This document shows, piece after piece, positions 17,305-26,399 of a DNA stretch of 29,165 bases (the first letter of the stretch is position 1; every line of letters starts with the position of its first letter). Source of the stretch: Methanomassiliicoccaceae archaeon UBA537 (GTDB lineage: Archaea; Thermoplasmatota; Thermoplasmata; Methanomassiliicoccales; Methanomethylophilaceae); the NCBI GenBank assembly GCA_002504495.1, contig DATC01000104.1:1-29165 (forward strand), given 5' to 3'. Below the pieces are notes generated by a model. The model worked only from the letters and a program-made list of their open reading frames with translations, was not told the DNA's origin and did no database searches. Position numbers and translations under genes: made by a program.

Positions 17305-18626
17305 GGCCCGAACCGGACTGCAGCCTCTGCGGATTGTGCCAAGGGCGTACGCAGGTCGTCTATCCGGACGGGGATCCGTCGTCCAGGATAGTCCTCGTGG
17401 GCGAGGCGCCGGGAGAGAAGGAGGATCTGGAGGGCCGCCCCTTCATCGGGAGGGCAGGAAGGATACTGGCCGACATGATGGCCGACGCAGGCTTCTCCCG
17501 TCGGGACGTCGTCATAACCAACACCGTCAAATGCAGGCCGCCGTCCAACAGGGATCCCACCAGGGAGGAGATGGCCGCCTGCAGGCCATTCCTGGAGTCC
17601 GAGCTCGCAGACGCCCGTCTCGTCGTGGGTCTGGGGAAGAACGCCTGCAGGGACCTGATGGGCTACGAAGGTCCGATGTCCGAGGTGGCGAATAGAATAT
17701 TCGAGATCGATGTCGGCGGGCGGAAGGTCAGGTTCATGCCCACGTACCACCCTGCCGGCACCATATACAGCAAGGAGGCGAGGGAGCGCCTCAGGGAGGC
17801 CATGAGGATGATAGGCGATGAAGTGAGGCCTAGGATGAGGTTCGGAGGATTCATGCTCGACATGGACGGGACGATCTACAAGGGCGGGAATCCCATCCCG
17901 GGCGCCAAGGAGTTCATCTCGTTTCTGAGGGAGAAGAGGATGCCGTTCGTGTTCCTGACCAACAACTCCTCCCATGCGAGGCCGTTCTACAGCGAGAAGC
18001 TCCGGAGGCTGGGCTTCGACGCCACGGAGAAGGAGATCCTCACATCCACCACGGCCACGGTCAGATTCCTGATATCCAATCGCTTCGGAAAGAAGGTCTA
18101 TCCTCTGGCGACGCCCGATGTCGTCGCTGAGATCGCGGATGCCGGAGTGGAGATAGTCGATCGTGATCCCGACATCGTCCTGCTGACGTTCGACACCACG
18201 ATAGACTACCGCAAGATCAACGATGCGTTCCATTTCCTTAGGAACGGGGCGGAGCTCATCGCCACCCATCCCGACGACCTGTGTCCCACCGAGGACTCGT
18301 ACGATATCGACATAGGGCCCTTCATACGGATGTTCGAGCAGATGTGCCAGACATCGGCGACCGTGATCGGCAAGCCCAACAGGCTCATGCTCGAGATGGC
18401 CGCCAGGGAGATGGGAGTGGACCCTTCGGACACGGTCATGGTCGGCGACCGCTTGTACACGGACATCGCCATGGCGTCCCGTGCAGGGACCCAATCGATC
18501 CTGGTGTTAAGCGGCGAGACGGACAGGGAGATGCTCGACGGATCGGACATCAGGCCGACCGTGGTTCTGGACTCCGTAGCTGACATACCCGCCTTGGTGG
18601 AGAGCCAGACCGCACGCAGTCCGTGA
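17301..18626 (+). CDS. Uracil-DNA glycosylase (family 4/5-like) fused to a HAD-IIA (NagD-like) phosphatase
   Basis: One 441-residue frame carries two enzymes. Residues 1 to about 175 are an iron-sulfur uracil-DNA glycosylase that removes uracil from DNA. It has C7, C10, C78 and C94 as cluster ligands, GEAPGEKEDLEGRPFIGRAG as active-site loop, and TYHPAGTIYS near the end. Residues 179-441 are a HAD-IIA hydrolase with nucleophile motif DMDGT (D187, D189), FLTNNSS, and the late GKPNRLMLE and MVGDRLYTDIAMA motifs. There is no stop, and no CGA, at the junction (about 17810-17840). An ATG at 17835 preceded by GAGG could be the start of a separate HAD gene, so the fusion could also result from loss of one base. 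Both domain calls are firm; the fusion is as read. Confidence 0.85.
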   Translation: MRPEPDCSLCGLCQGRTQVVYPDGDPSSRIVLVGEAPGEKEDLEGRPFIGRAGRILADMMADAGFSRRDVVITNTVKCRPPSNRDPTREEMAACRPFLESELADARLVVGLGKNACRDLMGYEGPMSEVANRIFEIDVGGRKVRFMPTYHPAGTIYSKEARERLREAMRMIGDEVRPRMRFGGFMLDMDGTIYKGGNPIPGAKEFISFLREKRMPFVFLTNNSSHARPFYSEKLRRLGFDATEKEILTSTTATVRFLISNRFGKKVYPLATPDVVAEIADAGVEIVDRDPDIVLLTFDTTIDYRKINDAFHFLRNGAELIATHPDDLCPTEDSYDIDIGPFIRMFEQMCQTSATVIGKPNRLMLEMAAREMGVDPSDTVMVGDRLYTDIAMASRAGTQSILVLSGETDREMLDGSDIRPTVVLDSVADIPALVESQTARSP

Positions 18627-18685
18627 TGCCGCCCGGTTTTTCCGCTTATTAGGAAGATACGGCGTCTCTTTCGTATTTCCGCGCC

Positions 18686-18698
18686 TTTTTAAATATAC
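18686..18698 (+). promoter_or_regulatory. TATA box of the smc-scpA-scpB operon
   Basis: TTTTTAAATATAC, the strongest AT-rich stretch in the 177-bp gap before smc. A start of transcription about 25 bases on would leave a leader of roughly 80 bases, unlike the leaderless arrangement of fpoA and proC. Confidence 0.55.
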
Positions 18699-18702
18699 AT
18701 AT

Positions 18703-18738
18703 CGCATGCGCGTATCGACGTATGCGTATGCGCGCACG
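18703..18738. repeat. Alternating purine-pyrimidine tract in the smc leader
   Basis: Bases 18703-18715 and 18718-18738 alternate strictly between purine and pyrimidine, built from GC, GT and AT steps with repeated TATGCG units, broken only around 18716-18717. Such tracts can adopt left-handed DNA under negative supercoiling. It lies where transcription of smc should begin. Confidence 0.5.
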
Positions 18739-18803
18739 GGCGCGTGACTGCAGGTGCGTCGATGGGATGCGAACGCCGAAAGGCGCCGGGATGGGAATCT
18801 GCA

Positions 18804-21800
18804 ATGCATTTGAAAGCGGTCGAGATGGAGAATTTCAAATCCTTCGGGGGCAAGATCACCGTCCCCTTCATGGAGGGATACACCGCCGTCACCGGACCCA
18901 ACGGATCCGGTAAGTCGAATATAACCGACGCGATCCTCTTCGTGCTCGGCCCCAAGAGCTCCAAGGCGGTTCGTGCCGGAAAGCTCACGGATCTGATCTT
19001 CGACGGAGGGAAATCCCGGTCGAAGGCGGGATACACCCGCGTTTCTCTGGTGTTCGACAATTCCGATCGTCTCATGCCGTGGGACGACGACGTGGTCCGC
19101 CTGACGAGGCACGTCAAGCTCTCGGACAACGGTACCGACTACAGCTCATACTTTTTCATCAACGATCGCAAGTCGACCATGGGGGAGTTCGATTCGCTCC
19201 TGACCAAGGCCCGCATATCCGCAGACGGATACAATCTCGTTCAGCAGGGGGATGTCACCCGCATAGTCCAGATGGGCAACATCGAGAGGCGCCGCATCAT
19301 CGACGGGATATCCGGTATCGCCAGCTTCGACGCCGATATAGAGAAGGCCCGCGGAGAGAGGGCCGAAGCCGAGGCGAACCTCGAGAGGATAGGCATAATC
19401 ATAGGGGAGCTGGAGGCGCAGGTCTCGAAGCTGGACAAGGAGCGTCTGGATGCCCAGAGGTATCTGGACGCCCAGGCCGCGCTGGAGCTCGCCAAGGCCC
19501 AGTACGCCCACAGGAGGCTGCAGATCGAGACCGCCAAGAGGAAGTCCGTGTCCGATCAGCTCGACCGTCTCCAGGCGAGGATCGACGAAGGGAACGAGGC
19601 GGGCACCCGCATCCGTGCCGAGATCGAGGAGAAGGTCCGGCAGATCCGCGAGAAGGAGGCGGAAATAGCATCGCGCGTCGGCCCCGAATACACTGAGCTG
19701 AAGCAGAGGATAGAGGATGCGAGGATCGAGCTCGCGACGCGCAGGAGCGATGTCGAGAAGGCGCAGCAGGACAAGGAGGAGCAGGAGACCTTCAGGCAGT
19801 CCTTCGAGGATTCCATAGCCTCCAATCTCGACCAGGAGTCCGTCCTCCGTCAGAAGGTCGCCGATCTCGAATGCGACCTGGCCTCCCATGAGAAGGAGCA
19901 GGAGGAGGCGCTCGCCGACGAGGCGGAGGTCTCCGAGGCCATCTCGAAGACCGGAGGGGAGCACAAGCAGCTGCAGGACCGCCTCGACGAGCTGGATATC
20001 GAGATCGATTCGTGCTCCGAAGGACTGAGGTCCGCCCAGGGGGAGCTGTCCCGTCGCGATGCCGAGTCGGACGAGGCCCACAACAAGGTCGCGGCATTGG
20101 ACGAGCGCATACAGAGCATCGATTTCGAGATCAAGGATGCCAAGTGGAGCCTGGAGCAGCTGAAGAAGGACGCCGGCCCCGGCCTGGAGGACTTCTCCCG
20201 GCGCATCCTCGATGCCAAGCGCAGGGAGTCCGAGCTGGAGAAGCAGGAGGCCGAGCTGGATGCGGCGTACAGGAGGGTCGACTCCGAGTACAACGCCATG
20301 CAGGCCGAGAAGAAGGTCTCCGAGAGGATGAACGCCGGAAGCGCCGCTGTGGAGGCCATCCTGGCCCTCAGGAACCGCAATGAGATCAGGGGCATTCACG
20401 GGACGATACAGGAGCTCGCCGTGGTGGATCCGGGCTACGAGACCGCGCTCTCCGTCGCAGCCGGCGGGAAGATGGCCGCCGTTGTCGTGGACGATGATCA
20501 GGTGGCCGCAGACTGCATCAGGTACCTCAAGGCTCAGAAGCTCGGTCGCGTGACCTTCCTTCCTCTCAGCAAGATGGTAGGCGGGAAGCCCCGTGCCAAG
20601 GCGATAATGTCGGTCAAGAGCACCGAAGGCTTCGCCATAGACCTCATAGACTTCGATCCGAAGTATCAGAACGCGTTCTGGTACGTTCTCGGCGACACCC
20701 TCGTGGTCAAGGACATGGACCGCGCCCGCGCCATAATGGGCGGCATAAGGATCGTGACGATGGCCGGGGAGGTCGTGGAGGCCTCCGGAGCCATGGTGGG
20801 CGGAACGCTCAGCCAGAAGAGCATGATGAAGTTCGGCGCCGCCTCCGAGGACAGGCTCGCCCAGCTGGGAGAGAAGCTCAGAGCAGCATCCGACGCCCTC
20901 GCAGACGTCCGTTCCAGGCTCCGCGAGGTCCGTGCCGAGATGAAGGAGATCGACGACGAGATGAGGCGCGTCTCCTCTTCCGGCATGGAGCAGAGGGAGC
21001 AGATAGCGAAGATCGAGGGGCGTCAGGCGGAGCTGGAGAAGACCAGGAAGTCCTCGGCCGAGGAGATGAGGGCCGCCCGTGAGAGGATGGCCGAGGCGGA
21101 CGAGGCGCAGGAGAAGGCCCGTGTCGCATTCTCCCAGGCGTCGGACCGCATGGCATCCCTTACCGACGAGAGGACGCGCATCAAGAACCGCATAGCGGAG
21201 ATCGCGCCCGTGGAGCTCCAGACCCGCATACAGGCGGTCCGCGAGAAGCTCTATCGCCTCAAGACCGCCATAGCCGACATCCGCATGGAGATCGGAGGCG
21301 CCAACACGGAGATCGCCGGAATCGGCAAGCAGAACGAGTCTCTGCGCATGCAGCTGGACTCCGTCGTCCGTTCCATAGCGGACGACGACGCCCGCATCGA
21401 CGAGGGCGGCCGGCTCATCGACCGTGCGAGGATAGATCTCGACGCGCTCAAGAGGATAGAGGCCGACATGGAGAGCGGAATAGCCGATCTCCGCGACCAG
21501 AAGGACGCGCTCAACGAGCAGAAGTACCGCCTGGACTCCGACCTCAGGGAGAACAGCAAGGACCTCGAGAACTCCGATGCGGCCCTGCAGTCCTTCAGGG
21601 CGCAGCTCATACAGGCCGACGAGGCCGTGGAGCGCTGCCGCCAGGAGGTCGACGCTCTGCGTGTGAAGGCTCCCGAGCCCATACCCTCCGAGGAGGAGAT
21701 CCGTCGCACCATCAGGTCCTACGAGAACACGATCTCGCAGCTCGGCAACGTGAACCTCCGCGCCATCCAGGACTACGAGGAGAAGAAGGCCCGCTACGAT

Positions 21801-22385
21801 TCGCTGTCGTCCGAGGTCGAGACGCTCGAACGCAGGATATCCGAGCTCAACGGCCTCGTCGGCTCCCTCGTAGGCAAGAAGAAGGGCCTCTTCATGAAGG
21901 CGTACGATGCGATAAACGCCAATTTCAAGGCGATCTACGCGGAGCTCTCCGGCGGAGGGGAGGCGTTCATGGGACTGGAGGACGAGGAGGACCCGTTCTC
22001 CGGAGGTCTGATGATAAACGCTAAGCCCAGGAACGGCAAGCTCCTGAGGCTGGAGGCGCTGTCCGGAGGCGAGAAGTCCCTGACTGCGCTGTCTTTCATA
22101 TTCGCCATACAGGAGCATCAGCCGTCGCCGTTCTACGTGCTCGACGAGGTGGACATGTTCCTGGATTCCGTCAATGCGGAGATGGTCGCGAAGAGGGTGA
22201 AGGAGAGCTCGGCCAAGGCGCAGTTCATACAGGTGTCCCTGAGGAAGGTCACGCTGGCGCTGGCAGAGCACCTCATCGGCGTCACGAGGCCGCCGAGCGG
22301 CGTGAGCAAGGTCATAATGGAACCGGACCTGGCGGAGGTCTCCAAGTACGAGGAGCAGGCCGCCAAGCCGGAGGAGCAGGATTGA
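18804..22385 (+). CDS. smc: Chromosome segregation ATPase SMC
   Basis: Condensin-type SMC protein (1193 residues) that dimerises and, with ScpA and ScpB, compacts and segregates the chromosome. The N-terminal head begins MHLKAVEMENFKSFGG with Walker A GPNGSGKSN (G31-N39). Two long coiled-coil arms (about 165-500 and 680-1020) flank a hinge domain (about 520-660; IRGIHGTIQELAVVDPGYETA). The C-terminal head has the signature LSGGEKS (L1086) and Walker B VLDEVD (D1114-E1115). Upstream in-frame ATGs exist but add no homologous sequence. The gene holds well over 100 arginine codons and I found no CGA among them. TGA is one base before scpA. Confidence 0.95.
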   Translation: MHLKAVEMENFKSFGGKITVPFMEGYTAVTGPNGSGKSNITDAILFVLGPKSSKAVRAGKLTDLIFDGGKSRSKAGYTRVSLVFDNSDRLMPWDDDVVRLTRHVKLSDNGTDYSSYFFINDRKSTMGEFDSLLTKARISADGYNLVQQGDVTRIVQMGNIERRRIIDGISGIASFDADIEKARGERAEAEANLERIGIIIGELEAQVSKLDKERLDAQRYLDAQAALELAKAQYAHRRLQIETAKRKSVSDQLDRLQARIDEGNEAGTRIRAEIEEKVRQIREKEAEIASRVGPEYTELKQRIEDARIELATRRSDVEKAQQDKEEQETFRQSFEDSIASNLDQESVLRQKVADLECDLASHEKEQEEALADEAEVSEAISKTGGEHKQLQDRLDELDIEIDSCSEGLRSAQGELSRRDAESDEAHNKVAALDERIQSIDFEIKDAKWSLEQLKKDAGPGLEDFSRRILDAKRRESELEKQEAELDAAYRRVDSEYNAMQAEKKVSERMNAGSAAVEAILALRNRNEIRGIHGTIQELAVVDPGYETALSVAAGGKMAAVVVDDDQVAADCIRYLKAQKLGRVTFLPLSKMVGGKPRAKAIMSVKSTEGFAIDLIDFDPKYQNAFWYVLGDTLVVKDMDRARAIMGGIRIVTMAGEVVEASGAMVGGTLSQKSMMKFGAASEDRLAQLGEKLRAASDALADVRSRLREVRAEMKEIDDEMRRVSSSGMEQREQIAKIEGRQAELEKTRKSSAEEMRAARERMAEADEAQEKARVAFSQASDRMASLTDERTRIKNRIAEIAPVELQTRIQAVREKLYRLKTAIADIRMEIGGANTEIAGIGKQNESLRMQLDSVVRSIADDDARIDEGGRLIDRARIDLDALKRIEADMESGIADLRDQKDALNEQKYRLDSDLRENSKDLENSDAALQSFRAQLIQADEAVERCRQEVDALRVKAPEPIPSEEEIRRTIRSYENTISQLGNVNLRAIQDYEEKKARYDSLSSEVETLERRISELNGLVGSLVGKKKGLFMKAYDAINANFKAIYAELSGGGEAFMGLEDEEDPFSGGLMINAKPRNGKLLRLEALSGGEKSLTALSFIFAIQEHQPSPFYVLDEVDMFLDSVNAEMVAKRVKESSAKAQFIQVSLRKVTLALAEHLIGVTRPPSGVSKVIMEPDLAEVSKYEEQAAKPEEQD

Positions 22386-22386
22386 G

Positions 22387-23250
22387 ATGGACGGTAACAC
22401 GAGCATGGAGGATCTGGAGCAGCACCTGCTGTTCCACAAGGCGCTCGCCGACGACGGCGAATCCCTCAGGAGGATGGGGGGCTACATGTCCATCCTCTCC
22501 AAGGCGGGAGAGGGCGAGAGGCTCTCGGATCCTGTCGATGAATCGATAAGGGCCGTGTTCAGCCTGGTCCTCGAGAACGGCATAGATCCTTGGGAGGTGG
22601 ACCTCTCCGAGTTCGCGAGGCTCTACGAATCCAAGGTGGCCGGCGACCGCTTCGATATGATCGTGGCGGGGAAGCTGATGCTGATGGCGTGGAGGATCCT
22701 GAGGATGCAGTCGGAATCCACCAGGATCAGGAGCGAGCCGCCGGTCGAGCAGCCCGTCGAGGAGATCGACGACTCGTTCTTCTACGACGACGATCAGCTG
22801 TTCGTGCCGGAGGTCAGCTTCAAGGAGACCTACGCGAGGACTCCCGAGAGGCCGGTCACGGTGTTCGAGCTCATCGACGCCTTCGAGGACGCCCGCAAGG
22901 AGATGGAGGTCCAGAAGGAGCGCGAGAGGGTCCGGGCCCAGCTCAAGGCCAAGGAGCCCCGCAAGTTCGAGAACAAGGCCCACGACGAGGACGACGAGCG
23001 CGACGTGGAGGCGGTCTGGCAGAGGATCGAGAGTCTCGGCGCCGGCCAGATAGGGATGGACGATCTGTTCGTCGGCAATCTGAAGGACGATCTGACGACC
23101 TTCGTCGCTGTCCTCCATCTCGTCAGGGACGGCAGGCTCGACGTATGGCAGGATTCGCTGCCGTCCGGCAGGATATACATCGAGATCCTCACGGAGAGGT
23201 CGTCGGGCATGATCGAGGATTCGGAGAAGAGCATCCGGGCGGTGGAGCGA
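22387..23250 (+). CDS. scpA: Segregation and condensation protein A (kleisin)
   Basis: Kleisin subunit that bridges the SMC heads. The 287-residue product has an N-terminal helical domain that binds the SMC neck (about 20-110, including WEVDLSEFARLY), an acidic, low-complexity linker (about 115-215), and a C-terminal winged-helix domain (about 220-280; DLTTFVAVLHLVRDGRLDVWQ) ending SEKSIRAVE. The next codon is CGA (23248-23250), and scpB starts one base later. By the standard code the frame would continue to 23589 across scpB in another frame, giving an arginine-rich nonsense tail. Sequence homology is weak by eye, so the name rests also on its position between smc and scpB. Confidence 0.85.
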
Positions 23251-23251
23251 T

Positions 23252-23767
23252 TTGGGCGTCAAGGGAGCAGTCGAGGCGGCGCTCTTCTCGAGCCCCGAGG
23301 CGATGGGGATATCGGCGATAGCCGAGAAGACCGGGTTCCCGGAGGAGGAGGTCCGCACAGCCCTCCTCGATCTGAGAAGGGACTACGACGACCGCGATTC
23401 CGCGATAGCGATCGCCAAGATCGGTTCCGAATTCCGCATGATGCTGCGCTCCGAATACGCGGATTACACGGGCAGGTGCGGAAAGGCCGAGATCCCGTCC
23501 GGAGTGATGAGGACCCTCGGCACGATCGCCTACAACCAGCCCGTTCTCCAATCGGATCTGGTCAAGACCCGCGGTCCTCGCGCCTATGAGGACGTGAAGA
23601 GGCTGGAGGAGCTGGGATTCGTCTCCGGCAAGCGCGTCGGACAGACCCGTGAGCTCACGACGACCAACCGTTTCGCCGAGTACTTCGGCATAGGGTCCAC
23701 ACGGAAGGCCGACATACGCAGATGGATCGAGGCCAACGCCGCCAACCGCCGCGACGAAGAGGAGCGA
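23252..23767 (+). CDS. scpB: Segregation and condensation protein B
   Basis: ScpB homologue of 171 residues made of two winged-helix domains; it dimerises and binds the ScpA linker. Family features are VEAALFSSPEAMGISAIAE at the start and the central AEIPSGVMRTLGTIAYNQPVLQSDLVKTRG with the later RTRELTTTNRFAEYFG-like segment (VGQTRELTTTNRFAEYFGI). The start is TTG (23252), the only in-frame candidate that keeps the N-terminal helix; GGTGGAG at 23241-23247 precedes it. After ...NRRDEEE the frame reads CGA (23765-23767), seven bases before the next ATG. By the standard code it would extend to 23833, overlapping the next gene. Confidence 0.87.
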
Positions 23768-23774
23768 CGGAGCC

Positions 23775-25127
23775 ATGGCGCTATTCGGTCCTGGAGGCTT
23801 CCGCGGTGCGATCAACAGGGATATCACTCCTGAGACGGCGCTTCAGCTCGGACGTTCCTTGGGTCGGCTGTACAAGGGGACGATAGCGGTCGCAGACGAT
23901 GCGCGCGATTCCGCACCCGCGTTCAAGGCGGCCATCCTCGCGGGCATAACGGCATCGGGTTGTGCGGCTGTGGATCTCGGGACTCTTCCCACTCCTGCTC
24001 TCCATCATCATGTCGCATCCCATCCGCGCATAACCGCGGGAGTCATGCTGACCGCCTCCCACAATGCCCAGGACTACAACGGCATCAAGCTGATCCTCCA
24101 GGGCGGCAGGGACGCTTCTCCGGAGGATGAGGCCATCCTCTTCGATTATTTCCGGCGCGAGCTGCCTGAGGAGTCGTGGTCGACCGTCGGAGAGATCCGT
24201 TCAGAATACGGTGCGGCGGACGACTACGTCGATGCAGTCGTCTCCGCGGTGGATGCCGATGCGGTGCGGAAGGCGGGGCTGACGGCATGCATCGATTGCA
24301 TCAACGGCGCCGCCGCCGTCACGACACCTAGGATCCTGGCGGAACTGGGGGTGCGCACCGTCTCGCTCGGCTGCGATATCGGTTCCGTTCGTCATGATTC
24401 CGGCGGTTCTTCAGACCTGAGCGCGGTCGTTCCGGCCGTCGGAGCCGATCTGGGAGTGCTCCATGACGCCGACGGCAGTCGTGCAATCTTCGTGGATTCG
24501 GACGGGGTCTGCATCGCAGGTGATGAGATCGGAGCATTGGTCGCCCGTACGATGATATCGGAGGGATCCGAGGTGGTCACGCCGTTCACCTCCTCCAGAA
24601 CGCTGGAGGAGACGGTGTCTTCTCTCGGCGGAACCGTCGCGTACACTCCTGTCGGCACCCGTGCGGTGCTCCGCAGGATGATGGACGACGATGCGGCCCT
24701 CGGCGTCGAGGAGGACGGAGGGCTGATAGTGCCTTCTTTCCAGATGTGCCGTGACGGCGGCATGGCTCTGGCAAAGGTGTTGGAGATCATAGCCAAGGGC
24801 GGTTCTCTGAAGGAGCAGGTCTCCGCTCTGCCCCGTTATACGAAGGTCAAGCTCGTCCTGGACTGTCCGAGCGAGGAGAAGATGGCTGTGATGGATCTCA
24901 TCCGTTCCAGGCTAGGGAGCACCGGGACGGCCTTCGACGATTCGGACGGGCTGAGGATGCAGTATCCGGACGGGTGGGCGCTGGTCCGCGCATCATCCAC
25001 CGAGGATGCGATCAGGGTGTTCTCCGAGTCGGGCGACGCATCGGTCGCGGAATCCCGTGCGAAGGAGCTCTACGGAATGGCCGCGGAGGCCGTCGCCGAG
25101 ACGGAGAAGAAGGCTGCCGAAATCTGA
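23775..25127 (+). CDS. Divergent phosphohexomutase (phosphoglucosamine/phosphomannomutase family)
   Basis: Alpha-D-phosphohexomutase of 450 residues with the usual four domains. The catalytic phosphoserine loop is TASHNAQDYNGIK (S95; most relatives have TASHNP). The metal loop reads DADGSR (D231-R236), where relatives have DxDxDR, so the third metal-binding aspartate is serine. The sugar-binding loop, GGExSGH in relatives, reads GVEEDGG here. The fold is clear, but substrate and even full activity are uncertain; glucosamine-1-phosphate or mannose-1-phosphate formation are the usual family roles. It follows scpB by seven bases and converges with the ureohydrolase gene, two bases from its stop. 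Confidence 0.85.
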   Translation: MALFGPGGFRGAINRDITPETALQLGRSLGRLYKGTIAVADDARDSAPAFKAAILAGITASGCAAVDLGTLPTPALHHHVASHPRITAGVMLTASHNAQDYNGIKLILQGGRDASPEDEAILFDYFRRELPEESWSTVGEIRSEYGAADDYVDAVVSAVDADAVRKAGLTACIDCINGAAAVTTPRILAELGVRTVSLGCDIGSVRHDSGGSSDLSAVVPAVGADLGVLHDADGSRAIFVDSDGVCIAGDEIGALVARTMISEGSEVVTPFTSSRTLEETVSSLGGTVAYTPVGTRAVLRRMMDDDAALGVEEDGGLIVPSFQMCRDGGMALAKVLEIIAKGGSLKEQVSALPRYTKVKLVLDCPSEEKMAVMDLIRSRLGSTGTAFDDSDGLRMQYPDGWALVRASSTEDAIRVFSESGDASVAESRAKELYGMAAEAVAETEKKAAEI

Positions 25128-25129
25128 TA

Positions 25130-25990
25130 TCAGCTCAGACTCTTGGAATGGACCGCCACGACCTCGTTGATCAGCCTGGCGGCGAGGATCGACGTGATCC
25201 CCGACGGATCGGACGGAGGGCAGACTTCATTGACATCGAAGCCCACGAGCCTGTCTCCTATCATGTTTATCGTCTTCTTCACATCCATGGGAAGAAGTCC
25301 GAAAGGCTCGGGAGTGCCTGTTCCGGGAGCATACGCCGGATCTATGCCGTCGATGTCCAACGTGAGGTAGATCTTCTCGGCCTTCACCTGATCGAGAACC
25401 GTGGACACGGCCTTCTCGATTCCCATGTCGAAGATGTCGTAGGAGCTGATGAACGGCACGGAATCGTCCCTTTCCAGCTCTTCGGCGCCGATCGCACGGG
25501 CACCCAGAACGAAGACGTTGTCGAGTCCGAGGTGCTCTGCGGCACGCCTCATCACGCAAGCATGGCTGAACGGAGTGCCGAGGTACTCGTCCCTGGAATC
25601 GAGATGAGCATCGATCGATATGAGTGCGATGCTCCTCTCCGGGAAGGATCTGATGACCGGGATGTTCATGGAGTGCTCTCCTCCTATCCCGATGAGGAAC
25701 TTCCCGTCGTCTATGGCAGGCTTCACGGCGAACTGGACCTCGGAAATCATGTCCTCTGGGAGGACGAAGTCGTCCACGTTCCCGTAGTCGCAGATGGGCG
25801 GGATGTTCTGATCGAGTCCGTGCTCGAAATGGATCTCTTCAAAATTGTATGATGCCCGCCTGATCGCGGTCGGAGCCTCGCGGGCCCCGGCCTTGAAACA
25901 GGCGGTGTGGTCGTACTGGACCCCGTATATCATGATCTCCGCATCGCCGTATTCGGCGTCGGCTCCGGCATATCCGAGTCCGTACGACAT
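25130..25990 (-). CDS. speB: Agmatinase-like ureohydrolase
   Basis: Binuclear manganese hydrolase of the arginase/agmatinase family, 286 residues. Metal ligands are visible in GGEHS (H106), SIDAHLD and LTLDIDGIDPAYAPGTGTPEP. The last motif is typical of agmatinases, which release urea from agmatine to give putrescine for polyamines. ATG 25990 is preceded by GAGGT at 25996-26000. A GTG at 26002 overlapping the aIF5A stop is the alternative. It lies directly behind the gene for aIF5A, whose hypusine residue is made from a polyamine, so the pairing makes functional sense. Confidence 0.88.
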   Translation of the reverse strand: MSYGLGYAGADAEYGDAEIMIYGVQYDHTACFKAGAREAPTAIRRASYNFEEIHFEHGLDQNIPPICDYGNVDDFVLPEDMISEVQFAVKPAIDDGKFLIGIGGEHSMNIPVIRSFPERSIALISIDAHLDSRDEYLGTPFSHACVMRRAAEHLGLDNVFVLGARAIGAEELERDDSVPFISSYDIFDMGIEKAVSTVLDQVKAEKIYLTLDIDGIDPAYAPGTGTPEPFGLLPMDVKKTINMIGDRLVGFDVNEVCPPSDPSGITSILAARLINEVVAVHSKSLS

Positions 25991-25998
25991 GATGGACC

Positions 25999-26376
25999 TC
26001 ACATGATCTTGTAGCGGCCCATGGCTTCGAGGTACAGGAGCTCCGCACCCTCGCTGAGGGGCTGCTCGTGATCCTCGTTGATGGGGATGGAGATCTGCTC
26101 GAAGGTCTCCAGGTCCATGATCAGAGCCTCGGTGTCGCTGAGGGTGAGGACCTGTCCCTTCCTCTTGTCGATGACGGGGACCTGCACCTTGGTGCTGACC
26201 GGACCGACGATGGACTTCTTGGCACCGGTGAAGATGCTGACCGCCTCGACGTTGGCCTTGGCGGATCCGTGCTTTCCGGGCTTGGAGGTCGTGATCTTGA
26301 TAATCTTGCAGGGCTCCTCGTCGACGTTGACGTATCTGCCCTCTTTAAGCTCCCTGATCTCTTTCATCTCCCACAT
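25999..26376 (-). CDS. Translation initiation factor aIF5A
   Basis: Small ribosome-binding factor (125 residues) that promotes peptide-bond formation at difficult sequences. The modification loop TTSKPGKHGSAKANVEA is intact, and K35 is the lysine that becomes (deoxy)hypusine. An N-terminal SH3-like domain is followed by an OB-fold domain from about residue 70. ATG 26376 gives MWEMKEIRELKEG; GTG 26385 and ATG 26367 are in-frame alternatives. It shares an operon with the agmatinase-like gene, eight bases downstream. Confidence 0.93.
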   Translation of the reverse strand: MWEMKEIRELKEGRYVNVDEEPCKIIKITTSKPGKHGSAKANVEAVSIFTGAKKSIVGPVSTKVQVPVIDKRKGQVLTLSDTEALIMDLETFEQISIPINEDHEQPLSEGAELLYLEAMGRYKIM

Positions 26377-26399
26377 AGGACACACTCTCTTGAATTCGG

